DNA of 64,000 nt from Sebastes aleutianus. Its lineage: Eukaryota; Chordata; Actinopteri; Perciformes; Sebastidae. How positions within the stretch are numbered: position 1 is the first letter of the stretch; each line of letters opens with the position of its first letter. The stretch is from positions 6,048,243 through 6,112,242 of the forward strand of contig CAKAKS010000066.1 in the NCBI GenBank assembly GCA_916700875.1. The letters are read 5' to 3'. A program made the translations under genes and the position numbers. Positions 1-10,018 of this stretch are shown one piece after another. A model generated the notes under the pieces. That model did no database searches. It worked only from the letters and a program-made list of their open reading frames with translations, and was not told where the DNA came from.

Positions 1-276
1 TTTCTAGATTAATCAATAAGTTGTTTGGTCTATAAAATGTCAGAAAATGGTGAAAAATGTTGATCAGTGTTTCCCAAAAGCCCAAGATGACGTCCTCTAA
101 TGTCTTGTTTTGTCAACAACTCAGAGATATTCAGTTTACAGTCGTAGAGGAGTAAAGAAACCAGAAAATATTCACATTTAATTATAAAAATACTCAAACT
201 GATTAATCGATTATCAAAATAGTTGCTGATTAATTTAATAGTTGACAACTAATCCATTAATTGTTGCAGCTCTATT
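1..276 (+). repeat. Family-2 TIR repeat, right part (cut by window start)
   Basis: It aligns along its length with the copy at 36745-37082. Both share the blocks gtctataaaatg, agagatattcagttta, gaggagtaaagaaaccagaa, and the end gattaatcgatta...agttgacaacta...ttgcagct. The left end lies outside the window. The termini resemble hAT-type miniature elements, but no target duplication can be checked here. Confidence 0.7.
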
Positions 277-403
277 GTAATCTGGTTTTCACATTGTTAA
301 AGCACACAGGCTGGAAAGGGGACATTCATCAATCACCAATGCTGTGAAATGATTTAAAACATGTCTAGCCATTATGACTTGAATGACGATCTGTTCAGAT
401 AGT

Positions 404-527
404 ATTTCTACATATGTCTGCAAATACAAAACAAAGATTGATGATTGATCAAACTCTTAAAATCAATATAGCCGATAACCTCAGTATTCTCAATTGGTCT
501 TTTCCAATACAATAAGTACATCTGTGC
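404..527. repeat. Unclassified dispersed repeat segment, copy 1
   Basis: It is clearly similar to 7701-7825. Shared stretches include tttgatcaaactctta/gatcaaactctta and gataacctcagtatt, in the same order and spacing. It lies between two family-2 fragments here and directly beside a family-1 element in the other place, so it may be part of a longer family-2 variant or a separate element. Confidence 0.55.
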
Positions 528-540
528 ATTTTTTATTAAG

Positions 541-632
541 AAAATTACTCAAACCGATTAATCGATTACCTAAATAGTTGGCGATTAATTTAATAGTTGA
601 CAACTAATCGATTAATCGTTGCAGCTCTAATG
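541..632 (+). repeat. Family-2 TIR repeat, right-end fragment
   Basis: About 90 bases match the right end of the copies at 1-276 and 36745-37082: acc/act gattaatcgatta, tttaatagttgacaacta, and gttgcagctcta. The rest of the element is missing or too diverged to see. Confidence 0.65.
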
Positions 633-1626
633 CGATTTCATTCATTTGTAGTCTGCACAGCTGAAACTGCAGCTGTTTGGATTTATGTGGAACACTGTAT
701 GCTGCTCTTCTCTTTGCTTTTTCGATCATTAGATGCTACTTGAAATACAGATGGCAGATAATAAATGAATAAAAAGCAATAGTGATTATTGGGGGAAAGG
801 AAAATAAACAGCGGTGAAAACACTCCGGCGGCTACTTTACAGTTTAAGGACTCACGCTGAGGTTCGTGCTGGAAAAGATCAAATGTGGCAAAAGTGTGAG
901 GATAATATTTGTTAAAAAGCCACATGGCTTCATTCATTCTGTGGTCAGTCTACTTCCAACACTGCTAAGGTCATGAATGTTGATATTTGTCTAAATCCAA
1001 TCCACACTTGATGGAAGATTTCCTGTGATCTCACTGACTGTGACGTGTGTGTGTGTGTGTGTGTGTGTGTACTGTACACACCGTAACCAAGTCGTTAATG
1101 CAAAGAAGACTAGTGATGACGTGAATGCAGCGCTCTGCATGCCAGAAAGTCATAAAATCAAAAAGACAAATGATAAATAAACGATGCTGGAGGCTGCAGC
1201 TTTGCATGTTGGGAAAATTGTTTGCGGTAAGTTCAATTTGCTTTTGTGTGACGTCTCGCTCAGTCGTTCTTTACATGCAGGACGCCGCTGGCATTTCTGC
1301 ATGTTTCGCCCTTTTGTTATAAATCGCACCATCACTTTATATGACTGCCAACAATTAGGCTTGCCATAGTTTGTCAGAGTGTTTTTCCTCCCTTCCAGGC
1401 AGCCATTAATTACCATTCCTTTTAAAAAGAAAAATCAACTTGCAGAGACTTGAAGGTTTCTTGAGATACTGTATCCATCACAGTAAATAAACATCATGTC
1501 TCCGTTATTGTTGCTTGGTAATGCACAAACTGATTTAAAAAGTCTGGACTGTATTACCACACAACAACACTAATATAACTTCTTATCTGTGAACCACACG
1601 GAGGGTCTGCTGCCAACAAGGACGAG
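633..1626. other. Non-coding stretch with one GT microsatellite
   Basis: AT-rich DNA. It holds a (GT)13 tract at 1045-1070. Short overlapping open frames on both strands at 1125-1416 look like chance. I see no exon, promoter or repeat family here. Confidence 0.5.
1045..1070. repeat. (GT)n microsatellite
   Basis: An uninterrupted run of about 13 GT units after tgac. Confidence 0.95.
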
Positions 1627-2224
1627 AGAAAGAACTCTGAAGAGAAGAGCCAGACGCCAGCAATTAAACAGGTAGAGCAGGTAACGTGTGGGAGGAGAGG
1701 AGAATAAAAATCAGACAGAAAGAGAGAGTGAGGAGGAGTGGAAGAGAAAAAGAGAGAGAGGTCTCCTGTCTCTCTCTTTCTTTCTCCCGGGAGGGCTGCT
1801 TCGCTGAGGTCCTGGCCTCTTGGCTTCCCCTGGGCATCCTGGATGCCCATGCTGAGGGAGGGCTGCTTTGGCGTGACCAAAGGGAAGCAGAGCGAGTAAG
1901 AGAGAAAGATGGAGAGAACCTGAGAGAGTAAGGAGAGAGAGATAAAGAGGACTCAAAAAGCAGAGAGAAAGTGAGAGCGACAGGAAGAGAAGGGGGGAGC
2001 GAGGCGAGCGCAGCAGCCCATGGTTTGTCTCAGGGCTGCAGCAGCTTCCAGAGCTGGTGTGCAGCAGACTGAAGAGAAGCACGTCTGCCCCAGAGGCAGA
2101 GACTGGAAAACAGGATCAAAGAGTCGCCAGGGCAACCTGCATGACACACATTGTATTAAAGCCACACGGTTAATTTGAAAGAGAGGGAAGAAGGGCAAAA
2201 GGAGAAGAAAAGGGGAGGCAGAGG
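1627..2224. other. Purine-rich low-complexity block with a short perfect hairpin
   Basis: Dense GA/AGAG runs on the plus strand (1715-1765, 1885-2005), with one pyrimidine stretch at 1766-1788. At 1831-1849, TGGGCATCC and GGATGCCCA flank a single T, giving a perfect 9-bp-arm hairpin. Several overlapping frames arise only from the GA periodicity. The block lies just past the probable end of the minus-strand gene, so it could hold regulatory DNA of a neighbour, but nothing in it proves that. Confidence 0.4.
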
Positions 2225-2243
2225 TAGCACAGAGTAGAGTATA

Positions 2244-2249
2244 TTTATT
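2244..2249 (-). terminator. Candidate polyadenylation signal AATAAA
   Basis: TTTATT on the plus strand reads AATAAA on the minus strand, about 2.3 kb past the stop codon at 4563. It sits where the AT-rich UTR-like DNA gives way to the purine-rich block at 1627-2220. A single hexamer match is weak evidence alone. Confidence 0.3.
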
Positions 2250-2327
2250 AGGAACTCCTGTCTCACTCGGTTAACTTTCCGCTCAAAACTTTCTTCAGCT
2301 GCTCCACTTTGACTTTCAGTGCTTCTC

Positions 2328-2345
2328 TTTTTTTTTTTTTTTTTT
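2328..2345. repeat. Poly(T) run
   Basis: About 18 consecutive T within the probable 3' UTR; on the sense strand it is an A run. Confidence 0.9.
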
Positions 2346-3065
2346 AACTTTGGCTCGACCTCAACTGGCTCATCTGCGTTTTCCCGATTATCTTCCAGTG
2401 TCTCCTATTTCCACAGGTCACCTTAAATCACAAATCAGAGACATGGTAAAGAAAATGTTTCCACAAAAACATATGCAAACATTCAACTCATCACACATTT
2501 CAGACTGATACATACAAGTATGAATATGACATTGTACGCATATCTAACAGCCTAACAGATAAAACACTTCAAACATGAGCTACACAGTTCAGTAATTATT
2601 CTATAAAATATTAACAAACCTAAAAAAATCATTCATACTCCCATTATAAGGTTACATATTATAAATAAAGAGACATTATGGCATTAAATGTGGCACTCAG
2701 ATGTTACATGAAATATTCATACTAAAACATTTTAACAAGCAAAATATGTAAATAAAAACTAAGACAATATTTTAATTTTTAAAACTTTAATTGCCATTTT
2801 TGACAAAATGCATGATTGAAAACAAAAATACCTAAAAAAAAAAAAAAGAAAAAAAAGAAAATGGCAGTGAATGTTTTAAAACCTATGTGTGATGAGATGA
2901 TATGCAAAGTCCAATTATTTTGCATTCAAGCAATCGAATGCACCGATCCATCCAGATTGTAAAAATAACTACCTGGCAGATCTCACGTCAGGTACAAAAA
3001 GTGATTACATCTCTAAAAACCTGACAAAATACCGAACAATACAACGACAGAAACACAAAGCACGG

Positions 3066-3091
3066 TAGGAGGAGGAGGAGGAGGAGGAGGT
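3066..3091. repeat. (AGG)n trinucleotide repeat
   Basis: About eight AGG units inside the probable 3' UTR; CCU on the sense strand of that transcript. Confidence 0.9.
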
Positions 3092-4095
3092 GTGATCCGT
3101 TACTGAAGCACATCTTGGGGGGGACGAGCACACACCTGTGGCACAATGAACACGACTCATTTCAGAGGTGTGGGGTCCACACGAGGGCAGCCGGGCTGAA
3201 CAATGGCATCCAGCCAGCAGTAGCGGGGACGGGGAGCGGAGCTGGAGTGGAGGGGTAGTGTTGGTTGGGATGAGGTGGGGCTGGGGGTCCGCGGTAAACA
3301 GCAGACAGGGAGGGGTCTTCACAGACAGTTGGAAGGCATTAGGGTGTCGGACAGGGACTTGTCAGATGCAGCTGTTGCTGCGGCTGATTGATAGAGTTTG
3401 TATTCCACCCTGATGGGAGACTGGAGTCGCTCGCCAGAGTCGAGAGGGATTATGTCAAATTCAAAAGGGGAAAAAAATACAGTAAAAATGTAGAAAAACA
3501 AACATGACATTTGCTGAACACTGAAATGAAACTTGAGGCTACATCCAGCCCGGTCAATCATCGTGGGTGTTTTTTTTTGTTCTTTTTTGGTCTTTGATTT
3601 TTAAAGAATTCATAAGTGTGGTAATGATATATAAAAAATCTGAACGTAGCTCTACGAGGTTAACATACGGAGCTATAAAATATATCCTAAGTTGCACATT
3701 TATAAAAGCATTCAGACTTCGTTTCGGCTTCCTCTAAATGGTCTCCATAAAGTCACCTAGCACTTAGTCACATGATTAGTAGTACTTTGTGTGTATGGCT
3801 GCACGGGAGGGTACACGGCAATATGCTTGTCTGCATGTACATAATACTCCATGAGATACTACACTATTCAGATTAGATATTCAGACACGGTGCGACACAC
3901 CGATATGTAACTACTGTACATAACACGAGGCTTCGGACTCCAATCGCACAACGACATTCGTCGTTAAGAGGAGAAGCACACTTGACAGCCATACAGTACT
4001 TCTGAGTGGAAAGAACATCAACCGAACCCACCCAAACATCCTGTAAAGTAATTACTGGAGATGTTAAACATATCTACAGACAACCTGGGCTCCAC

Positions 4096-4115
4096 TGTGT
4101 GTGTGTGTGTGTGTG
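4096..4115. repeat. (GT)n microsatellite
   Basis: About ten GT units, followed by a second shorter run and imperfect GTGT DNA up to 4152. Confidence 0.9.
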
Positions 4116-4463
4116 AGACAGTGTGTGTGCAAGAGTGAGAATGTGTGTGTTGGTGTCCGATGATGACTGGAGGAATGCCATATGTCCCACATGCCATTGG
4201 TTTAATCACAATGGCACAGACAGTAAGTAAACAAGACTTCCATTTCTGGCAAAGTTCAATGATTTTTCTTGACCAACTGCGTTACGTCGGCTGGGTTTCA
4301 ATGGCAGCTCTCCTCTGTCGGGCTTGTAGTGGCTGACTTGTGCACACACTCTTCCAATTTGAAAAAAAATGGGAGCGCAGTGAAGGGAGGATGACATACT
4401 ATACACTTCTCCACGAGAGAGGCCAACATCTGCTGTGTTTTCTGAGTGTGTGTCTGTACGTGA

Positions 4464-4487
4464 GTGTGTGTGTGTGTGTGTGTGTGT
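4464..4487. repeat. (GT)n microsatellite
   Basis: About twelve GT units, 76 bases from the stop codon of the terminal exon on its UTR side. Confidence 0.9.
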
Positions 4488-4562
4488 ACATGGGCACCAG
4501 CAGGATGTTGTGTCTTCTTTGCCGTTAGCCGCTAATGTCTCTTAGCGTTAGCAGTGTTAGCG

Positions 4563-4715
4563 TCATATCCTTGCGGGTTCTGTGTCTTTGTCCTCCAACA
4601 GGCAAATGAACTGACCAAAGCTCTCCTTCAATGCCTCCAGGTTGTCGGTGCTGCTGCCGTCCAGGATCCAGCGCTTCCCTCGGGCCAGCGGCTCCAGCTC
4701 AAAGTACTTCTTCAC
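4563..4715 (-). CDS. 3'-terminal coding exon of an unrecognised minus-strand gene
   Basis: Seen: 50 codons and a TGA stop, open from the first base after an acceptor, in phase 0. The peptide begins VKKYFELEPLARGKRW and contains LEALKESFGQFICLLEDKD before ending TEPARI. It has the amphipathic, charge-rich composition of a folded helical C-terminus, with no signal peptide, membrane segment or low complexity, and its GC content is well above the flanks. The acceptor is CAG at 4716-4718, behind the pyrimidine tract attctccgtctctgccgg and a CTGAC branch-site match. The frame stays open upstream to about 4770, but no other AG lies there, so the splice position is well defined. I do not recognise the protein and infer no function. 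It is the only exon of this gene I can identify; the 5' part must lie to the right, within or beyond the window. Coding status is likely; identity is unknown. Confidence 0.72.
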   Translation of the reverse strand: MKKYFELEPLARGKRWILDGSSTDNLEALKESFGQFICLLEDKDTEPARI

Positions 4716-4744
4716 CTGCCGGCAGAGACGGAGAATGTGGTCAG
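4716..4744 (-). promoter_or_regulatory. Splice acceptor, pyrimidine tract and branch site of the terminal exon
   Basis: On the minus strand a CTGAC branch-site match (plus-strand 4740-4744) lies about 25 bases before a pyrimidine-rich run that ends in CAG. The CAG is followed directly by GTGAAG, the first codons of the exon. CAG/GTGAAG also resembles a donor, but there is no good coding exon upstream and the downstream frame is strongly protein-like, so the acceptor reading is preferred. Confidence 0.6.
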
Positions 4745-4941
4745 GCAATACATTCAGTAGGAAGTCATTATTTCATTTTCATTCATTTCATTTGTTCATT
4801 TGATAGGGAGAGAGCGTGTTAATGCACATCAGTATAAAAAGACAAGATGTAAACATGCCGGAGTTAACAAGAATGGTAATTTACATCCGTAGTGCCTAGG
4901 CAGGTAACAAAAACAGAAACAGATCAAAAAATATACAATAC

Positions 4942-5796
4942 CAGGGCTGTGTATTGGCAAGAATCTGGCGATACGATACCACGATACAATATCATGATAC
5001 AGGGGTTACAATTCAATATATTGCGATATATTGCGATATTGTAAGCAAGGCAATGTTAGGGGTGTAAATCACAAGTTTCGTCATGATACAATATTATATT
5101 GATTCTTTGGACAACAATACGATATTTGCTGATATCACAAAGTCTGCCACGATACAATTTTGATTTAATTCAAAGGCCTGAGATCGATATGAGACAATAT
5201 CATATTTCATATATATTTAACATAATCAGTTACATTTATATCAACTTACAAAAAGCACATAAATTATAATTAGACAATTTTATTACTGGGCTCTTCCAGA
5301 CAATTAAATGAAGAAAAAAAAATTTATTCTTTTAAATAAAAATAATAATAATAGACCTCTTGTTGTTCACTATAAAGTGCCACATTTCTCATGTTTGAGT
5401 GAAACATTTTTTTATAAGTTAAGAATTTAAAAATAAAGGTGTGTCTTTAAAGATGACGATATGTATCCATGTTTTCACTTTGCATCGATATATCGCTGAT
5501 CATTGAATCGATATATCAATCCAGATCGATGTATCGCTACACCCCTAGGTGATATATTACAATTTCTTTGATTAAATCTAGGAAAACTGTATAAAGAACA
5601 CACCACCACCTTGTGCATAAAGTCTGAATCAGAACAGTTGGATCTGCATTTACATTCATCACAGTCCCTTAAACATCCAACAACAGAGCACTTTACTTTA
5701 CTTTACTTTTTGTGCAATTCAAACAGTAGTAATCGTAGTATCACAAAACATAATATTACGATACTCAACTATATTGATGTTTTCTTACACCCCTAT
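4942..5796 (+). mobile_element. hAT-like element with 8-bp target duplication, split by a nested insert
   Basis: The left end reads cagggctgtgtattggc and the right end cttacacccctat, both rich in GATAC/CGATA motifs. The octamer TACAATAC lies immediately outside both ends (4934-4941 and 5797-5804), an 8-bp duplication as hAT transposases make. No transposase frame is present, so the element is non-autonomous. Its body is interrupted at 5057-5547 by another TIR element. A segment near 5565-5590 (taggaaaactgtataaagaa) recurs reverse-complemented at 56015-56045, in a second, partial copy. Confidence 0.75.
5057..5547. mobile_element. Nested miniature TIR element (AGGGGTGTA...TACACCCCT)
   Basis: It starts taggggtgtaaatcac and ends tatcgctacacccct, so the termini are inverted repeats. 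The subterminal DNA has repeated tcgatatat/gatatcg motifs. It lies within the longer element at 4942-5796, whose GATATT/GATATATTAC-type sequence continues on each side. There is no coding frame; the superfamily is probably hAT from the TIR style, without a clear target duplication. Confidence 0.6.
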
Positions 5797-7001
5797 TACA
5801 ATACACAAGTAGACAAGACTATTAGTATAAGGGGTCCTGTTTAATCATATTTACACGGGCAAAACCTTTTAAATATCAGCAATTCTTCATTCAACTTCAA
5901 ATAATGTAGATTATTTTATAAATGTTTGTATTAGCAGCTATATCACTGGCCTCAAACCATCATTAAAGGTCAATAACACAACACAACACCTCCAAATATG
6001 TTGGGGAAAGTAGCCAAATTTGATCTTATGCTTTCGTAACGAGCGGGACGGATAAAACCTGTAGGTCTTTTGCCCTCCATGGTATAGCTATGAGATATTT
6101 TTAGACCAGTGTATGGTCAGTTCATGACTCAGTAAGGACCAGGATCATCATTTTTTTATTTTGTTTTGACCAAAGTGTAAGAAAAGCCTGGTTAAACTGC
6201 TGCATTACAGCTTTCAGAGGCCAAGAACATTAAAAAGGAAAAAAAAAGCGAGAGCCGTTTGTATCATTCCTATCAACAATTCAATTAGTTTCGCATGCAC
6301 AATGTGTTTTCTTCACACAATCACTCACTAACACATGACGACATGAAACTGCCCAAACACAGCGACGCGTCCAGGATGCAACCAAGGTTAACAAATAAAA
6401 GTATAACATAATAAAACAGCATTAAATTAAATAAAAACATTCTTCTGGGGGAAGTATGTGGCTTGTTGGCTTGGCACTGCTCTTTGTATCAGTTGATTAT
6501 AAAGTCCATATTTTGGCTTTAGGCCGCTGACGCGGTGCGGTGAGGTTGAGGGGGGGGGGGAGAACCAGAACCAGCTGCTACGTAAAAACAATTCTCAGCA
6601 GAGGGAAACGATGTGTTAGCCCCCCACTCAAAGGTACGGCAGGTTGTTAGGGTTTCTGACGTTTCCAAGCTCAGAGTAATGGAAGCAATTTTGTTTGCCC
6701 GATGAGAACCGAGTTCAGCCATCGCATCCTGTTTGTCTGATAGCAAGTGAAGAACGTTAAAGACAAATGCGTACCGTCAGCGGCTCTGCACTGATGCAAT
6801 AAAACTACATTTTCCCACCACGTATACTTATTTAGTCAGTTTTATGTTCGGTTTGACAGTTTTATGTTTATTTAAAGAAATTTGTCTCCCACGCTGATCA
6901 AGTAACATGTACATGCTGGAATAATCATGCGTTGTCCATCACAGTATATGGATTAAGTATTCATAACGCCTTTAAAAAGGTGATAGAAAATATTCAAATG
7001 A
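5797..7001. other. Non-coding stretch, no feature recognised
   Basis: AT-rich DNA with an A-run near 6239-6246 and a G11 run at 6550-6560. A 75-codon minus-strand frame at 6519-6746 has no protein-like character. No repeat family of this window recurs here. Confidence 0.45.
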
Positions 7002-7700
7002 AGGCTGTCAAAATGAACGGGATAATAACACGTTAATGCAAAATTTGTTTTAACGCTACTAATTTCTTTAACGCATTAATGTGATCGATCTTTCGGAGGT
7101 AGTTTTAAAGCTAGAGTGAAGATACTACTATCATATGAAACTAGAAAAACTAAGGAATCCATTGGTACCAACCATGTTATACTAGCTTGTCACGAAGAAG
7201 GCTAAATCACGCTCCAAACTTACGCTAAATTTTGGCGAGGAAAAACTGGCATTTTCAAAGCGGTCCCTTGACCTTTAACCTCAAGATATGTGAATGAAAA
7301 TGGGTTCTATGGGTACCCACGAGTCTCCCCTTTGCAGACATGCCCACTTTATGATAATCGCATGCAGTTTGGGCAAGTCATAGTCAAGTCAGCACACTGA
7401 CACACTGACAGCTGTTGTTGTCTGTTGGGCTGCAGTTTACCATGTTATGATTAGAGCATATTTTTTATGCTAAATGGGGTTTCTGGTCAATATTTGTCAT
7501 AGTTTTGTGTTGTTAATTGATTTCCAATAATAAATATATACATACATTTGCATAAAGCAGCATATTTGCCCACTCCCATGTGGATAAGAGTATTAAATAC
7601 TTGAAAAATCTCCCTTTCAGGTTCATTCTAAACAGATAATAAAATTGTGATTAAATTGCGAATAACCGTGATTAAATATTTTAATCGATGGACAGCCCTA
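7002..7700 (-). mobile_element. Family-1 hAT miniature element, copy A
   Basis: Near-full-length copy, reverse orientation relative to copy G. It starts aggctgtcaaaatg and ends atcgatggacagccct. It carries the conserved core: ggcgaggaaaaactggca, cccttgacctttaacctcaa, gggtacccacgagtctcccc, tgcccactttatgataatc. No open frame could encode a transposase. Flanking octamers do not match, so the target duplication is lost or an end was altered. Confidence 0.82.
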
Positions 7701-7825
7701 ATTTCTATATATTTCTGCAAATATAAAACAAAAATTTATGTTTGATCAAACTCTTAACATCAAAATAGCAGATAACCTCAGTATTGTGAATTTTCCAACA
7801 CAAAAAGACAAAACTACACGTGTGC
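7701..7825. repeat. Unclassified dispersed repeat segment, copy 2
   Basis: Second copy of the segment at 404-527, with the shared gatcaaactctta and gataacctcagtatt. It abuts the end of family-1 copy A directly. Confidence 0.55.
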
Positions 7826-7947
7826 ACCAAATCCACGCAGGTGCCCGTCACACAGTCAAATGACTTTTCAACTTCAAGTGAAATTGCTTTTGTCTAGACC
7901 GTGCTGGGCTGTCTAGCTGTGCCATGGTGTGTGGCATGAAGAGGATA

Positions 7948-7994
7948 GGGAGGAGGAGGAGGAGGAGGAGGAGGAGGAGGAGGAGGAGGAGGAT
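7948..7994. repeat. (AGG)n trinucleotide repeat
   Basis: About 15 consecutive AGG units. Confidence 0.95.
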
Positions 7995-8263
7995 GGGGTA
8001 TTCTTTGTGTCTGCTCAAATCCAGCCAGCCATGCCAGTGAGTGGGAGAGTGAGCGCTGTCTCTGCCCCTGAGCCGAGTCTCTGTCCGGGTGTAATGTGAG
8101 TTTAATGACAGATTAAGTCACCTCAACCGCGTTTGGCTCAGAGGCCTGGCTAGAAAGCCGAGCGGACCCAAACAGTGTTAACAAATCTGTCTGGGTAACT
8201 TGAGCTGCCCTAGTCCAGGCTCTAGCCCCAGACCTAGACTGCAGACGATGCGGCTGGCTGCCT

Positions 8264-8287
8264 GTCTGGCTGGCTGGCTGGCTGGCT
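8264..8287. repeat. (GGCT)n tetranucleotide repeat
   Basis: Five to six GGCT units, including a preceding imperfect unit. Confidence 0.85.
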
Positions 8288-9213
8288 CACTTGTCCGCCT
8301 GTAGCCAAGGCCCTCTTCTGGAAGACTCTGGCCCCTGCACTGGCAGACTGTCAAAAGGCCAGCAGTGACCTCTGTGCAAGTGCAGACAGGCTCAAGCTTC
8401 TCTCACTTCCCCTCCTTGGCTTGTAGGCAAACCGAACACGCCCAGGGGCAATCGCACAGAGCGGCAAATGCCTTCTATCCCTGGTATGATCGGACAACTG
8501 ATCTTACGACACCAGATGGCTTATTAAGTTTTCAGTGCGGCTTTACAGTTGTGCACTCATGAAAACACGAGTAGTCTGACATACCAAAGTATCCCCCCCA
8601 TTTACTGAATACCTTCATACGGCCCACGCGTCATTGAAAGGGCACATCCAATCCAGAGATTTTAATCCCACAACAGGCGGACGGGACACGTCGCCAAAAA
8701 CGCCGTCTCAGTGTTACACGCCCGAAAGGAACCCCATGACCTGACAGCCGGGTGCACCCACACTGGCAGTCGACAGTGTGGCCCAAACCAGTTTCTCTGA
8801 GATTAAGTCCTCCTAAGCACACTTATGCTTGCTTAAGGAATTGCGTGAGGCAGTGGGAAGGGTAAGCCACACAAGACGCGGGTTGCCAGATGGCTCCGAG
8901 GATGACCACTGGGTCACCCAGTCTAGCTCCTTCTAGGTCATACAGACCGGGGGCCTCGCCTGGTGCATGGGAGAAAGCGGCTTATACATGCAGAAGGGTG
9001 TCAAAAAATCTGTAATCACCTGTGTCTGTGTCAACTGTATTCCTGCTGCTGGGATCCAGCCATGTTACTTTCACTTAAAACTGTTCATTTTGCACTCTTT
9101 CTTAAAATGAGAAAATAATAATTTTTATTTGTCAAGTTTTTAATTCACACAGGAGTATAGAGAAATAGGCTTTACCATGTGGTTATTTCATATAGAATAG
9201 TTATTTATTAAAT

Positions 9214-9308
9214 TACCAGAAAACATGCTATATCGTGATATATATCGTTATTGAGATATGAAATGATCTATATTGTGATAGAGGGTTCTTCCATATCGTT
9301 CAGCCCTA
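9214..9308. repeat. Right-end fragment of a TIR repeat (TATCGTGATATA...CAGCCCTA)
   Basis: AT-rich run of tatcgtgatatatatcgtta and related words, ending cgttcagcccta, the terminus style of fish hAT-type elements. The matching left end is not visible upstream, so it is a truncated copy. Confidence 0.5.
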
Positions 9309-9448
9309 CTAACTAGTTGTGCTTAATGGACAATGCAATGAGAACTTTGATAGGCTGGATTTTATATTTAATTCTTATGATATCATTTATTACAGACAGT
9401 TATATTCAACATTACTGTACTATTGTAGTTCAAGAATAACTGATTAAA

Positions 9449-10018
9449 GGCCTTTGCACACCATGTCTGTATTTTTTTCGTCCGATATTGTCACACGTTT
9501 AAAAATAAATATGACCTTGCATTGTGTCAGTCACGTTTGTACACCGTCTACGACACTTCATTAAGGTTTTCGGAACAGGTTTGACTTTCTGCATTTTTTT
9601 GCATCCGTCAAAAGCCGAAAGACGTTTGTTTGACCACTCAGAGCCACCGTCCGTGCCAACATCATCATCCAAAATGGCATGATAAATATTCTCTTCATCT
9701 CCCAGCACAAAGCACTTTACAATAAAGAAATACAAGAGTACAGAGATGCAGAATGTAAAGATAGGTTGTGGCTGGTGATTGCAGAACAGCGGAATCGGGT
9801 ATAGTCGCAAAAGAAAGGATGTAGGAAAGATTAGACGGTAGTGATTGTGCTCTAAGCAGCTAAACAATCGCTTCTTGCTAATAATGTCATTCACTCAGGT
9901 GCCCCATTTGGGACTGGCGCCATCCATTGCACCCACGTAATTAATTCAGTTTTGTCTGGTACTGTGAATCTTTGCAACAAATAGAATAATAAAACACATC
10001 GGACTCAGTGTGCAAGGT
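9449..10018. repeat. Possible degenerate TIR element containing a 131-codon frame
   Basis: The left side reads ggcctttgcacaccatgtct. The right side, reverse-complemented, reads aaccttgcacactgagtccg. This is a loose inverted pair about 570 bases apart. Between them on the minus strand (9499-9894) is a 131-codon frame with a hydrophobic stretch and a basic, Cys-containing tail (MKCRRRCTNV). I recognise no domain, and the frame may be chance. Superfamily undetermined. Confidence 0.3.

Larger units (their letters stand above)
2225..4562 (-). other. Probable long 3' UTR of the minus-strand gene
   Basis: The DNA after the stop codon at 4563 contains no coding frame worth noting. Read on the minus strand it is U/A-rich with interspersed GC-rich blocks (3060-3440), typical of a long vertebrate 3' UTR. 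An AATAAA signal is at 2244-2249 on the minus strand, and ATTAAA variants occur near 2770-2790, so alternative ends are possible. It also contains a T18 run (2328-2345), an A-rich run near 2839-2860, an AGG tract (3066-3091) and two GT microsatellites. The UTR extent is an inference from position and base composition. Confidence 0.4.
7826..9213. other. Non-coding stretch with trinucleotide and tetranucleotide tracts
   Basis: Moderately GC-rich from 7900 to 8950, holding an AGG tract and a GGCT tract. Frames on both strands at 8365-8822 are short and lack splice signals or protein-like composition. I see no supported gene. Confidence 0.4.

Noticed and set aside
1711..2082. 123-codon minus-strand frame rich in Leu and Ser
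   Set aside because: It is only the translation of a purine-rich low-complexity block (CTCTCT on the minus strand).
5797..7001. G11 run at 6550-6560 considered as part of a G-quadruplex
   Set aside because: A single G run without further G tracts close by gives no support for a defined quadruplex element.
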